Source of the DNA: Leptospira ryugenii | GTDB lineage: Bacteria > Spirochaetota > Leptospiria > Leptospirales > Leptospiraceae | Direction of reading: 5' to 3' | NCBI RefSeq assembly: GCF_003114855.1 | Contig: NZ_BFBB01000008.1 | Location: 434,001 to 498,000, forward strand | DNA length: 64,000 nucleotides | In this document: piece after piece, positions 54,823-62,992 of the stretch | Layout of the letters: each line of letters starts with the position of its first letter | Position numbering within the stretch: the first letter of the stretch is position 1 | The notes under the pieces: generated by a model | Told to the model about the DNA's origin: nothing | The model's database searches: none | The model's input: only the letters and a program-made list of their open reading frames with translations | Program-made: the position numbers and the translations under genes

Positions 54823-55785
54823 ATGGATAAAAAAGTCCGTCTCGGAGTAATCGGTACTGGCCATATGGGTCAGTACCACGTCAACGTGGCTAAGATGCTA
54901 TCTGATGCTACATTAGAAGGCATTTTTGATGCAAGCACTGAAAGAGCGAGTCAAATCGCCGAAAAGCATAAAACGAAAGCATTTCCCTCGGAAGCTGATC
55001 TATTAAAAGAAGTAGATGCGGTCGTGATTGCGGCACCTACATTTTTGCATCATAAAATCGCAAAACAGGCATTAACCGAAAAAAAGCATGTCCTCGTTGA
55101 AAAACCAATTTCTCAAACAGTCGAAGAAGCTAAAGAGTTGGTGGACTTGGCGAATCGTAACAACCTTGTATTGCAAGTTGGTCATGTAGAAAGATTTAAC
55201 GGTGCTGTTCTCGAACTTGGAAAGATTGCAGACCAACCACTTCTTGTAGAGTCTAGGCGTCTTGCTCCCTTCAACTCACGAATTTCGGATGTTGGCGTGG
55301 TTTTAGATATGATGATTCATGACATTGACATCGTCTTAAATTTAGTAAAATCTGATGTGATTGAAGTAAAAGCGGTAGGCTCCTCCGTTGTTTCAAAACA
55401 TGAAGACATTGCAAGTGTTGTTTTACGATTTGCAAATGGTTGTGTTGCTTGTCTAAATGCTTCACGTGCGTCCCAAGCTAAAATTAGAACTTTAAATATT
55501 TCACAAAAAGATTCTTACGTTTTCTTAGATTTCACAAACCAAGAGATTGAGTTGCATAGACAAGCAAGTTCGACAACTCAATTGGGTAGCGGTGAAATCA
55601 GATACAAACAAGAATCCATTGTGGAAAAGATATTTGTGCACAAGGATAATCCTCTAAAGCAAGAGCAGGAACATTTCATCAATTGTATCAAGGGTTCCGT
55701 TGAACCAATGGTGAAAGGTGATTCCGATATCAAAACCTTGGAAGTTGCTTATAAAATACTCCAACAAATCCACGAGGGAAAGTAA
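54823..55785 (+). CDS. Gfo/Idh/MocA-family NAD(P) oxidoreductase
   Basis: A 320-residue dehydrogenase. The Rossmann motif GVIGTGHMG is at residues 8-16, the family EKP motif (VLVEKPIS) near 92-99, and the VGHVERFNGAV block near 122. That block resembles the group to which UDP-GlcNAc 3-dehydrogenase (GnnA) belongs, the enzyme that starts GlcN3N formation for leptospiral lipid A, but no aminotransferase partner is next to it, so the substrate is open. It starts 25 bases after dnaJ. It overlaps the YqgE-type gene by one base (TAATG). Confidence 0.88.
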   Translation: MDKKVRLGVIGTGHMGQYHVNVAKMLSDATLEGIFDASTERASQIAEKHKTKAFPSEADLLKEVDAVVIAAPTFLHHKIAKQALTEKKHVLVEKPISQTVEEAKELVDLANRNNLVLQVGHVERFNGAVLELGKIADQPLLVESRRLAPFNSRISDVGVVLDMMIHDIDIVLNLVKSDVIEVKAVGSSVVSKHEDIASVVLRFANGCVACLNASRASQAKIRTLNISQKDSYVFLDFTNQEIELHRQASSTTQLGSGEIRYKQESIVEKIFVHKDNPLKQEQEHFINCIKGSVEPMVKGDSDIKTLEVAYKILQQIHEGK

Positions 55786-56348
55786 TGACAGAAATGCCTG
55801 GATCAACAAAAGGTAAATTGCTAATTTCAAATTCTAGTGTTATCCAGGACTTTTTTCATAAGTCAATCATCCTAATGGTAGATCATGACGAAGATGGTGC
55901 TTTTGGCCTTGTTCTCAATAAACCAACAGAACAAACATTAGAGTCTTTGATTAAAAACTTACCCGATACCGAACATGCAGACCGTACAGTATACGCTGGT
56001 GGTCCAGTGGACAATATGTTCGTAACAATCGTACACAATCATAAAGCTTCACGAGATCCAGGTGTAGAAATCATACCTGGTATCTTTATGGCTAGGAGTT
56101 ATGATACATTGGTCGAGGTATTGCAATCACCAGAATGTAGCTTTCGAGTGTTCCAAGGCTATTCTGGATGGAGCCCTGGCCAGTTAGAAGGGGAATTTGA
56201 AAAACTTTCTTGGGTCCTAGCTGAACCAAAAGAAGAAATGATCTTCCAAGCTTCCGATAGTGAAGACCTCTGGAAAGATGCGCTCCGATCCAAAGGAGGA
56301 ATCTATAAATATTTTGTTGAACATACCAAAGACCCCCTGTTAAATTAA
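55785..56348 (+). CDS. YqgE/AlgH family protein (UPF0301)
   Basis: A 187-residue protein of the conserved YqgE/AlgH family: KGKLLISNSSVIQDFFHKSII, then GAFGLVLNKPTE, VYAGGPVDNMF, the FQGYSGWSPGQLEGE block and a closing SW-LAEP. The biochemical function is not established; AlgH influences alginate in Pseudomonas. The ATG shares its A with the stop of the oxidoreductase gene, so the two are translationally coupled. Confidence 0.93.
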   Translation: MTEMPGSTKGKLLISNSSVIQDFFHKSIILMVDHDEDGAFGLVLNKPTEQTLESLIKNLPDTEHADRTVYAGGPVDNMFVTIVHNHKASRDPGVEIIPGIFMARSYDTLVEVLQSPECSFRVFQGYSGWSPGQLEGEFEKLSWVLAEPKEEMIFQASDSEDLWKDALRSKGGIYKYFVEHTKDPLLN

Positions 56349-56365
56349 GATCTCACAAGTTTGGT

Positions 56366-57148
56366 ATGAAACTCGAATCAAAAAAAGTCATCCTGACCGG
56401 TGCCTCTTCCGGGATTGGGAAAGCATTACTCAATCATCTCCTTAAACACGGAGCACTTGTTGTTGTGGGTGACTTAAGACCAGATGCAATCCCAGACCAT
56501 CCCAACCTCCACAAATTAAAAATAGATGTAAGCAAACCTTCCGAAATCGATCGATTGATCGAAAGTTCTATTGAGATTTTAGATAAGATAGATGCATTCA
56601 TTGCCAATGCAGGTTTTGCATATTATGAAAAAATGGCAGAGGAGGATTGGAATCGAATCAAATCAATCTTTGCAACCAATGTGTTTTCTCCTATTTATAC
56701 AATCCAGAAATTGAGCCATCTATTGCCAAAAGGTGTGCATATTCTAGTAACTGCTTCTGCTATGGCTTATTTGCCTTTGCCGGGATATGCTCTCTACTCG
56801 GCAACCAAGTCTGCTCTACATAGTTTTGCGAAAGCCTTTCGCATGGAAATGGGAGGGCAATACAAACTAACTCTCATATATCCGATCGCAACAAAAACAG
56901 CCTTTTTTGAAAAGGCCGGGAGATCTGTTCCTTTGCCATGGCCCAGCCAATCGGCCGATCATGTAGCGAAACAAGTCATCCGAGCATTGGTTCGGCCCAA
57001 AAATTCGGTATTTCCTTCCCTAACCTTTCGGATTTTACTCGTGTTGAACCATTTTTTCCCATTTTTTTTCCCCCTTTACCAATTCTGGCAGCGTTGGAAC
57101 TTCCAAAAGTGGCTAAAATCTACGGAAAGTGAAGGGTCCTCGCAGTAG
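56366..57148 (+). CDS. Short-chain dehydrogenase/reductase
   Basis: A 260-residue classical SDR. The cofactor motif TGASSGIG is at residues 11-18, NAG at 81-83, and the catalytic Ser131, Tyr144 and Lys148 (SAMAYLPLPGYALYSATK) are intact. Asp36 (VVGDLRP) after the second strand suggests NAD(H). The C-terminal FFPFFFPLYQFW segment is strongly hydrophobic and aromatic and may bind a lipid substrate or the membrane. It lies 17 bases after the YqgE-type gene. Confidence 0.9.
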   Translation: MKLESKKVILTGASSGIGKALLNHLLKHGALVVVGDLRPDAIPDHPNLHKLKIDVSKPSEIDRLIESSIEILDKIDAFIANAGFAYYEKMAEEDWNRIKSIFATNVFSPIYTIQKLSHLLPKGVHILVTASAMAYLPLPGYALYSATKSALHSFAKAFRMEMGGQYKLTLIYPIATKTAFFEKAGRSVPLPWPSQSADHVAKQVIRALVRPKNSVFPSLTFRILLVLNHFFPFFFPLYQFWQRWNFQKWLKSTESEGSSQ

Positions 57149-57324
57149 AAATCAACACTATAGTAGCAAAACGTTCAAAACTTAAACACAGTTATCTTAG
57201 TATACCAAACTTTGTTTATATATTAAGCAAAATTATGTCTAAATACTCAAAAACAGGAGAAATGCGCTAATATTAGACATTGGTACGGAATTTGCTACCT
57301 TTCTATGCAAAGGAAGTATGCGCC

Positions 57325-58749
57325 ATGTTTATCGCAGATTACGAATCTAAAAACGTATACGATGAGATGTTTTCTAAAGAAGGAAACGCTCGGCAAAGTT
57401 ATCATTTTCTAAAAAGTAAAATGGAAAGCCTTGGTGGATTAGAGCTTGTCAAACGAAGTTCTTCCGCTGAGAAGGCATTGATGTCCTTGGGCATCACCTT
57501 TACCTTATATGGAGAAGGTGAACAACAAGAACGCATTATGCCATTTGATGTCATTCCTCGAATCGTGCCCAGTGAAGAATGGGTTCGTATGGAAAGTGGC
57601 CTCAAACAACGAATCCAAGCATTGAATTTATTTCTTAAAGATCTATATGGTGAAGGGAAAATTCTTAAAGATAAAGTGATTCCAAGAGATATTGTGGAGT
57701 CAAGTGCTGGCTACTTAAAACAGTGTATTGGCCTAAAACCTCCCAAGGATATTTGGATTCATATCACAGGAACAGACCTTGTGCGCGATGGGGAAGGGAC
57801 CTTTCACGTATTAGAGGATAATCTTCGATGTCCATCTGGAGTTTCCTACGTATTAGAAAACAGGGAAGTAATGAAGAGAACCTTTCCGGAGTTATTCGAC
57901 AAACTCAATATACGCCAAGTGTACGACTATCCATATCATCTCAGATCTATGTTGGAAAATCTGGCAGATGTTGAAGACCCTGTCATTGCTGTATGGACTC
58001 CGGGGGTCTTCAACTCGGCATACTATGAGCATTCTTTCTTAGCCCAAAAGATGGGTGTATTCCTCGTGGAAGGTTCCGATTTAGTCGTCGAAAAAGACCA
58101 TGTCTTTATGAAAACAACGAAGGGGCTTCGAAAAATAGATGTCATCTACAGACGGATTGATGATACATTCATGGATCCAAATTCCTTTCGTCCAGATTCT
58201 CTTTTAGGTGTCAAAGGTATCTTCGAAGCCTATAAAAAAGGTAACATTGCATTGGCCAATGCGCCAGGCACTGGAGTTGCGGATGATAAGGTGATCTACT
58301 CCTTTGTTCCCAAAATTATTAAGTACTATTTAGGTGAGGAGGCGATTATCCCAAATGTTCCAACCTATCTTTGCTCCCAAGAGGATGATTTTAAGTATGT
58401 TATAGAAAATATTCACAACCTTGTTGTAAAGGCTGCGAATGGAGCTGGTGGGTATGGAATGATCATAGGCCCAAAATCAACCAAACAAGAACAAGAAGAT
58501 TTCAAAAAACTCATTATTGGCGATCCAAGAAATTATATCGCCCAACCAGTATTAAATCTTTCAACTGTACCTACTTTGATCGCAGATAAAATTGAAGCAA
58601 GACACGTTGATTTAAGACCGTTCATTTTGTACGGCAAGGAAATATATGTAATGCCTGGTGGATTAACTCGCGTAGCATTACGGAAAGGTTCCTTGGTCGT
58701 AAATTCATCCCAGGGAGGCGGTTCAAAAGACACCTGGGTTCTCGGATAG
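57325..58749 (+). CDS. Circularly permuted ATP-grasp amide ligase-type protein (first copy)
   Basis: A 474-residue protein of the DUF404/DUF407 type, predicted to form peptide or amide bonds with ATP. The core is visible as PSEEWVRMESGLKQRIQALNLFLKDLY, EDNLRCPSGVSYVLENR, VWTPGVFNSAYYEHSFLA, IDVIYRRIDDTFMDP, AANGAGGYGMIIGP and RHVDLRPFILYG; these contain the charged residues that would hold ATP and metal. The ATG at 57325 is preferred (AAGGAAG nine bases upstream) to a TTG at 57280. It is followed in eight bases by an alpha-E gene. A paralog of it starts the last gene of the window. Substrate and product are unknown. Confidence 0.9.
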   Translation: MFIADYESKNVYDEMFSKEGNARQSYHFLKSKMESLGGLELVKRSSSAEKALMSLGITFTLYGEGEQQERIMPFDVIPRIVPSEEWVRMESGLKQRIQALNLFLKDLYGEGKILKDKVIPRDIVESSAGYLKQCIGLKPPKDIWIHITGTDLVRDGEGTFHVLEDNLRCPSGVSYVLENREVMKRTFPELFDKLNIRQVYDYPYHLRSMLENLADVEDPVIAVWTPGVFNSAYYEHSFLAQKMGVFLVEGSDLVVEKDHVFMKTTKGLRKIDVIYRRIDDTFMDPNSFRPDSLLGVKGIFEAYKKGNIALANAPGTGVADDKVIYSFVPKIIKYYLGEEAIIPNVPTYLCSQEDDFKYVIENIHNLVVKAANGAGGYGMIIGPKSTKQEQEDFKKLIIGDPRNYIAQPVLNLSTVPTLIADKIEARHVDLRPFILYGKEIYVMPGGLTRVALRKGSLVVNSSQGGGSKDTWVLG

Positions 58750-58757
58750 AGGGTACC

Positions 58758-59726
58758 ATGTTAAGTAGAGTTGCTGAATCTGTATTTTGGATGAACCGTT
58801 ATGTTGAGAGAGCAGAAAATTACTCTCGTTTCATAGACGTCAATCATCAACTATCTTTGGATTTAAATGACGAGTTCCCCAACCAATGGATGCCACTGGT
58901 TTTCACCACTGGCGATGCTGCAGAGTTCCAAAAGAAATATGAAACTCATAGCCCTGCGAATGTAATTCGCTTTATGACATTTGATGAAGAAAATCCAAAT
59001 TCTATTTTCAACTGTTTGTCAAGAGCGAGAGAGAACGCGCGAACGATACGAGAAAATATCTCCACTTCTATGTGGGAAGTGTTGAATGAGTTTTATTTGC
59101 TCGTGAAAGAGCATAAAAAAAATTATCATGAGAAACAAAACCTTTCTGGAGATGGAATTTCTGTAGGTTTATCTGAGTTTTTGGCCTTTGTTAGGAAGAG
59201 TTGCCAAAGCTTTTATGGGTGTTTAGATGCAACCATTTCTCATGATGAGGTCTGGAGTTTTGCACTCTTAGGTAGATTTTTGGAGAGAGCAGACAAAACG
59301 ACTCGTATCTTGGATATGAAGTATTTTATTCTTCTTCCTTCCATTCAAGATGTGGGCTCAACGCTAGATCTCTTACAATGGCTCTCACTTTTAAAATCAG
59401 CATCAGCACATGAAATGTATAACCATAGATATAAAAAAGTTCATCCAAAAGACATTGCTGAATTTCTAATTCTGAATGAAACATTTCCTCGTTCTATCGT
59501 CTTTTGTTTGCAAGAAATAGAAGAAAGTTTGGAGAAAGTATCTGGTACAAAAGAAGGTCTTCCTAGGAATCTTGCACAAGAAGCTGCAACCACATATTTG
59601 AATCGTTTGCGGTCCGAAAACATTGATTCAATTTTTAACAAAGGCTTACATGAGTATTTGGATGATATTCAAATCGAACTAAATCAAATCGGTTCAAAAA
59701 TTGTTGAGAGATTTTTTATAAACTAA
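58758..59726 (+). CDS. Alpha-E domain protein (DUF403)
   Basis: A 322-residue all-helical protein. The start (MLSRVAESVFWMNRYVERAENYSRFIDVNHQL) and the FALLGRFLERADKTTRILDMKYF motif near 170 match the alpha-E family, which nearly always occurs with circularly permuted ATP-grasp proteins and is thought to assist them. No catalytic residues are known. GAGGGT precedes the ATG. It ends one base before the transglutaminase-DUF2126 gene (TAATATG). Confidence 0.92.
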   Translation: MLSRVAESVFWMNRYVERAENYSRFIDVNHQLSLDLNDEFPNQWMPLVFTTGDAAEFQKKYETHSPANVIRFMTFDEENPNSIFNCLSRARENARTIRENISTSMWEVLNEFYLLVKEHKKNYHEKQNLSGDGISVGLSEFLAFVRKSCQSFYGCLDATISHDEVWSFALLGRFLERADKTTRILDMKYFILLPSIQDVGSTLDLLQWLSLLKSASAHEMYNHRYKKVHPKDIAEFLILNETFPRSIVFCLQEIEESLEKVSGTKEGLPRNLAQEAATTYLNRLRSENIDSIFNKGLHEYLDDIQIELNQIGSKIVERFFIN

Positions 59727-59727
59727 T

Positions 59728-62700
59728 ATGAGTATACGAGTCGCATTATCACACATCACAACCTATCAATATGATAAAAAGATTCAGCTTTTCCCTCACG
59801 TAATAAGACTAAGGCCCGCCCCTCATACCAAAAACCATATCGTATCTTATTCCTTGAGATTGCAACCGGAGAATTATTTCATTAATTGGCAACAAGATCC
59901 CTTCGGCAACTATCTTGCTAGATTAGTTTTCAATGAGAAATCAAATATCTTTCAAGTAGCTGTAGATTTAGTTTTGGATATGAAGGTGATCAATCCCTTC
60001 GACTTCTTTGTGGAAGAGTATGCCGAGAAATATCCATTTAACTATGATAAGAATCTTAAAAAAGAGTTAGCTCCCTACTTAAAACCGAAAAAGCCAAGTA
60101 AACTATTAGCGGATTATATAAAAACAATCAATGTAAGTCCCAGGAGAACAATAGAGTTCCTTGTTGCTCTCAATGCTAAATTATATCAGGATATTGGATA
60201 CATCATACGAATGGAACCAGGAGTTCAAACTCCTGAAATCACTCTCAAACGAAGGATGGGTTCCTGTAGAGATAGCGCGTATTTGCTGGTGCAAATTCTA
60301 AGAAATGTTGGTTTAGCAGCTAGGTTTGTATCTGGGTATTTAATCCAACTAAAAGCAGATGTGAAACCATTGGACGGACCGTCCGGGCCTGACAAGGATT
60401 TCACGGACCTTCATGCTTGGGCGGAGGTATATTTGCCTGGTGCGGGTTGGATCGGACTTGATCCTACATCCGGTCTCTTCACAGGAGAAGGACATATTCC
60501 CTTAGCAGCCACGCCAGAGCCAGAGTCTGCAGGACCTATTTTTGGTTTTACGGAAAAAGCAAAGGCTGAGTTCACCTTTCATATGTCAGTGGATCGTATG
60601 AAGGAAACTCCGCGTGTTACACTTCCATATGCAGATGATGACTGGAACCGATTATTAGATTTGGGAAAACATATCGACCAGAGAATCAAAAAGAATGATA
60701 TACGATTAACAGTAGGTGGTGAACCTACATTTATCTCAATTGAGAACAAAGACGCTCCTGAGTGGAATTTTGATGCATTAGGATTTGAGAAATATTCAAA
60801 ATCCGAACAGTTACTAAAACGTTTAAAGAACCATTATGCAAAAGGTGGAGTCCTTCAATATGGGCAAGGCAAATGGTATCCAGGCGAGCCCATACCAAGA
60901 TGGGCGATGATTGCTTATTGGCGGCTTGATGGAGAAAAGATTTGGGAATCTGAACATCTTCTTGCTGACGATCGTTATGTGGGATCGGTTACGGTAGAGG
61001 ATGCTAGAAAGTTCGCAAGTAAATTCGCCGAATTACTTCATCTTTCAAGCGAATCGATTCACCCAGCATATGAGGACAATCTGTACTATTTATGGCAAGA
61101 GGGGAATTTACCAGAATCTGATGAAAATCTCTTAAAGGGTTTAGACCAGTACAATCGAATGGAGCGAGAGCGAATCTTGAGAATCCTTGAAAAAGGCATT
61201 AACCAAGAGGTAGGTTACGCAATTCCCTTAGAACATGATCCGTTTCAGCAAAAGTGGAAGAGCTATAAATGGTTATTTCGCAGAAAACGTTTGTACCTTG
61301 TGCCGGGTGATTCGGCTATGGGATTTCGTCTCCCGTTCCAATCCCTAATGCAAAACCAATCTTATCCCTACCAAGAGGATCCTTACCAAACTCGTCCTCC
61401 ACTTCCAAAGAGGAAAGAGTTAGAACAAATGCGTGGAGCACAAGAAGCTATCTCTTACAGCATCCAATACATAAGCCAAGCGAGGACAGCAATTTGTTTT
61501 GAGCCACGCAATGGAAATTTAAGGGTATTTTTACCACCTGTCACCAGTTTGGAGGCTTGGTTAGATTTAATATTCCTTTTGGAGAAGACTGCAGAGAGTA
61601 CAGATATTCCGATTGTTTTAGAAGGATATGAAGCACCGGTTGATTCTCGTATCAATCGTTTTAAAATTACACCAGATCCTGGTGTTATTGAAGTAAATTT
61701 ACACCCTTCTCATTCTTTCACAGAAGTACTCGAGAAAACAAAAACTTTGTATGAAGAAGCTGCATTCGTTAAACTAACTGCTGAAAAATTTATGATCGAT
61801 GGCAGGCACACCGGAACCGGAGGAGGAAATCACATTACTCTAGGCGGGGTGACAGTAGCAGACAGTCCTTTCTTGAGAAAACCTGCCCTTCTCCGAAGTT
61901 TAATCGCGTATTGGCAAAATCATCCTGGATTATCTTATCTATTTTCGGGATTGTTTATTGGGCCAACTTCACAATCTCCTAGGATTGACGAGGCAAGAAA
62001 TGATTCATTGCATGAACTCAAAATTGCCTTCCAGCAAATAGATTCGAGTCGGTACACACCTCCTTGGCTAGTTGACCGACTCTTTCGCAATATCCTTGTT
62101 GATTTGACGGGAAACACACATAGGACTGAGATCTCTATAGACAAATTGTATGATCCAGGTTCATATACAGGGCGTTTGGGTCTGATTGAAATGAGAGCTT
62201 TTGAGATGGCACCTCATTACCAAATGAATGCGGTACAGAATGCATTTATGATGGCAATCATTTGCAAATTTTGGGAATCACCTTATTACGGTTTGCCTGT
62301 CAATTGGTCTACGGAGCTTCATGATCGATATATGTTACCTTACTTTGTCTATCGAGACTTTAAAGAAGTACTACGTGATCTACAAAATAGTGGATTTAAA
62401 TTTTTAGAGAAGGACTTTGACCCGTTCTTCGAATTTAGATTTCCTCAATATGGAATTACTTATTTAGATGGAATGGAAATTGAATTGCGAATGGCTCTCG
62501 AACCCTGGAATGTGTTAGGTGAAGAGAATACTGCGCAAGGCACTGCTCGAGGTGTAGATTCAGCGGTCGAAAGATTACAAGTAAAAATCACAGGATTTCA
62601 TCCAGATAGGTATGCACTTAGCTGCAACGGATATGAGGTACCACTCCAGCCGACGGGTACCTTAAACGAATATGTTGCAGGAGTTCGATTTAAAGCATGG

Positions 62701-62979
62701 ACTCCAGTATTCACACTTCATCCACATCTACCAGCACAACAATCCCTTGTGTTTGACGTATATGATAAATGGAATGACCGATCCTTGGGCGGCTGCACCT
62801 ACCATGTCTCTCACCCGGGTGGATTAGCATACGGAGTTTTCCCAGTCAATTCTTATGAAGCCGAATCAAGAAGGATCTCACGTTTCTGGACGCATGGCCA
62901 TCGAATCGGAAAAACCCTTCCTCCATTGAGAATTGAAAATAAAAGTTTCCCTTCTACCTTAGACTTGAGAATGGTATAA
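59728..62979 (+). CDS. Transglutaminase-like peptidase fused to DUF2126
   Basis: A 1083-residue fusion. Residues 1-95 form the N-terminal beta region common to these transglutaminases (HITTYQYDKKIQLFPHVIRL...NWQQDPFGNYLARLV). The papain-like core carries Cys180 (GSCRDSAY), His229 (DLHAWAEVY) and Asp245 (GLDPTSG), so it should cut or transfer amide bonds. From about residue 325 (IRLTVGGEPTFIS) onward is DUF2126. This part contains HTGTGGGNH at 694-702, a pattern reminiscent of glutamine-synthetase-type ligases, and a beta-rich end. No signal peptide. This two-domain layout recurs in bacteria with alpha-E and ATP-grasp neighbours. It starts one base after the alpha-E stop. Confidence 0.9.
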   Translation: MSIRVALSHITTYQYDKKIQLFPHVIRLRPAPHTKNHIVSYSLRLQPENYFINWQQDPFGNYLARLVFNEKSNIFQVAVDLVLDMKVINPFDFFVEEYAEKYPFNYDKNLKKELAPYLKPKKPSKLLADYIKTINVSPRRTIEFLVALNAKLYQDIGYIIRMEPGVQTPEITLKRRMGSCRDSAYLLVQILRNVGLAARFVSGYLIQLKADVKPLDGPSGPDKDFTDLHAWAEVYLPGAGWIGLDPTSGLFTGEGHIPLAATPEPESAGPIFGFTEKAKAEFTFHMSVDRMKETPRVTLPYADDDWNRLLDLGKHIDQRIKKNDIRLTVGGEPTFISIENKDAPEWNFDALGFEKYSKSEQLLKRLKNHYAKGGVLQYGQGKWYPGEPIPRWAMIAYWRLDGEKIWESEHLLADDRYVGSVTVEDARKFASKFAELLHLSSESIHPAYEDNLYYLWQEGNLPESDENLLKGLDQYNRMERERILRILEKGINQEVGYAIPLEHDPFQQKWKSYKWLFRRKRLYLVPGDSAMGFRLPFQSLMQNQSYPYQEDPYQTRPPLPKRKELEQMRGAQEAISYSIQYISQARTAICFEPRNGNLRVFLPPVTSLEAWLDLIFLLEKTAESTDIPIVLEGYEAPVDSRINRFKITPDPGVIEVNLHPSHSFTEVLEKTKTLYEEAAFVKLTAEKFMIDGRHTGTGGGNHITLGGVTVADSPFLRKPALLRSLIAYWQNHPGLSYLFSGLFIGPTSQSPRIDEARNDSLHELKIAFQQIDSSRYTPPWLVDRLFRNILVDLTGNTHRTEISIDKLYDPGSYTGRLGLIEMRAFEMAPHYQMNAVQNAFMMAIICKFWESPYYGLPVNWSTELHDRYMLPYFVYRDFKEVLRDLQNSGFKFLEKDFDPFFEFRFPQYGITYLDGMEIELRMALEPWNVLGEENTAQGTARGVDSAVERLQVKITGFHPDRYALSCNGYEVPLQPTGTLNEYVAGVRFKAWTPVFTLHPHLPAQQSLVFDVYDKWNDRSLGGCTYHVSHPGGLAYGVFPVNSYEAESRRISRFWTHGHRIGKTLPPLRIENKSFPSTLDLRMV

Positions 62980-62992
62980 TCTAGGCTTTGTG

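Noticed and set aside
57235..57270. Eleven-codon open frame before the ATP-grasp gene, considered as a leader or precursor peptide
   Set aside because: No ribosome-binding site and no conserved peptide features; short frames like this are expected by chance in A/T-rich sequence.
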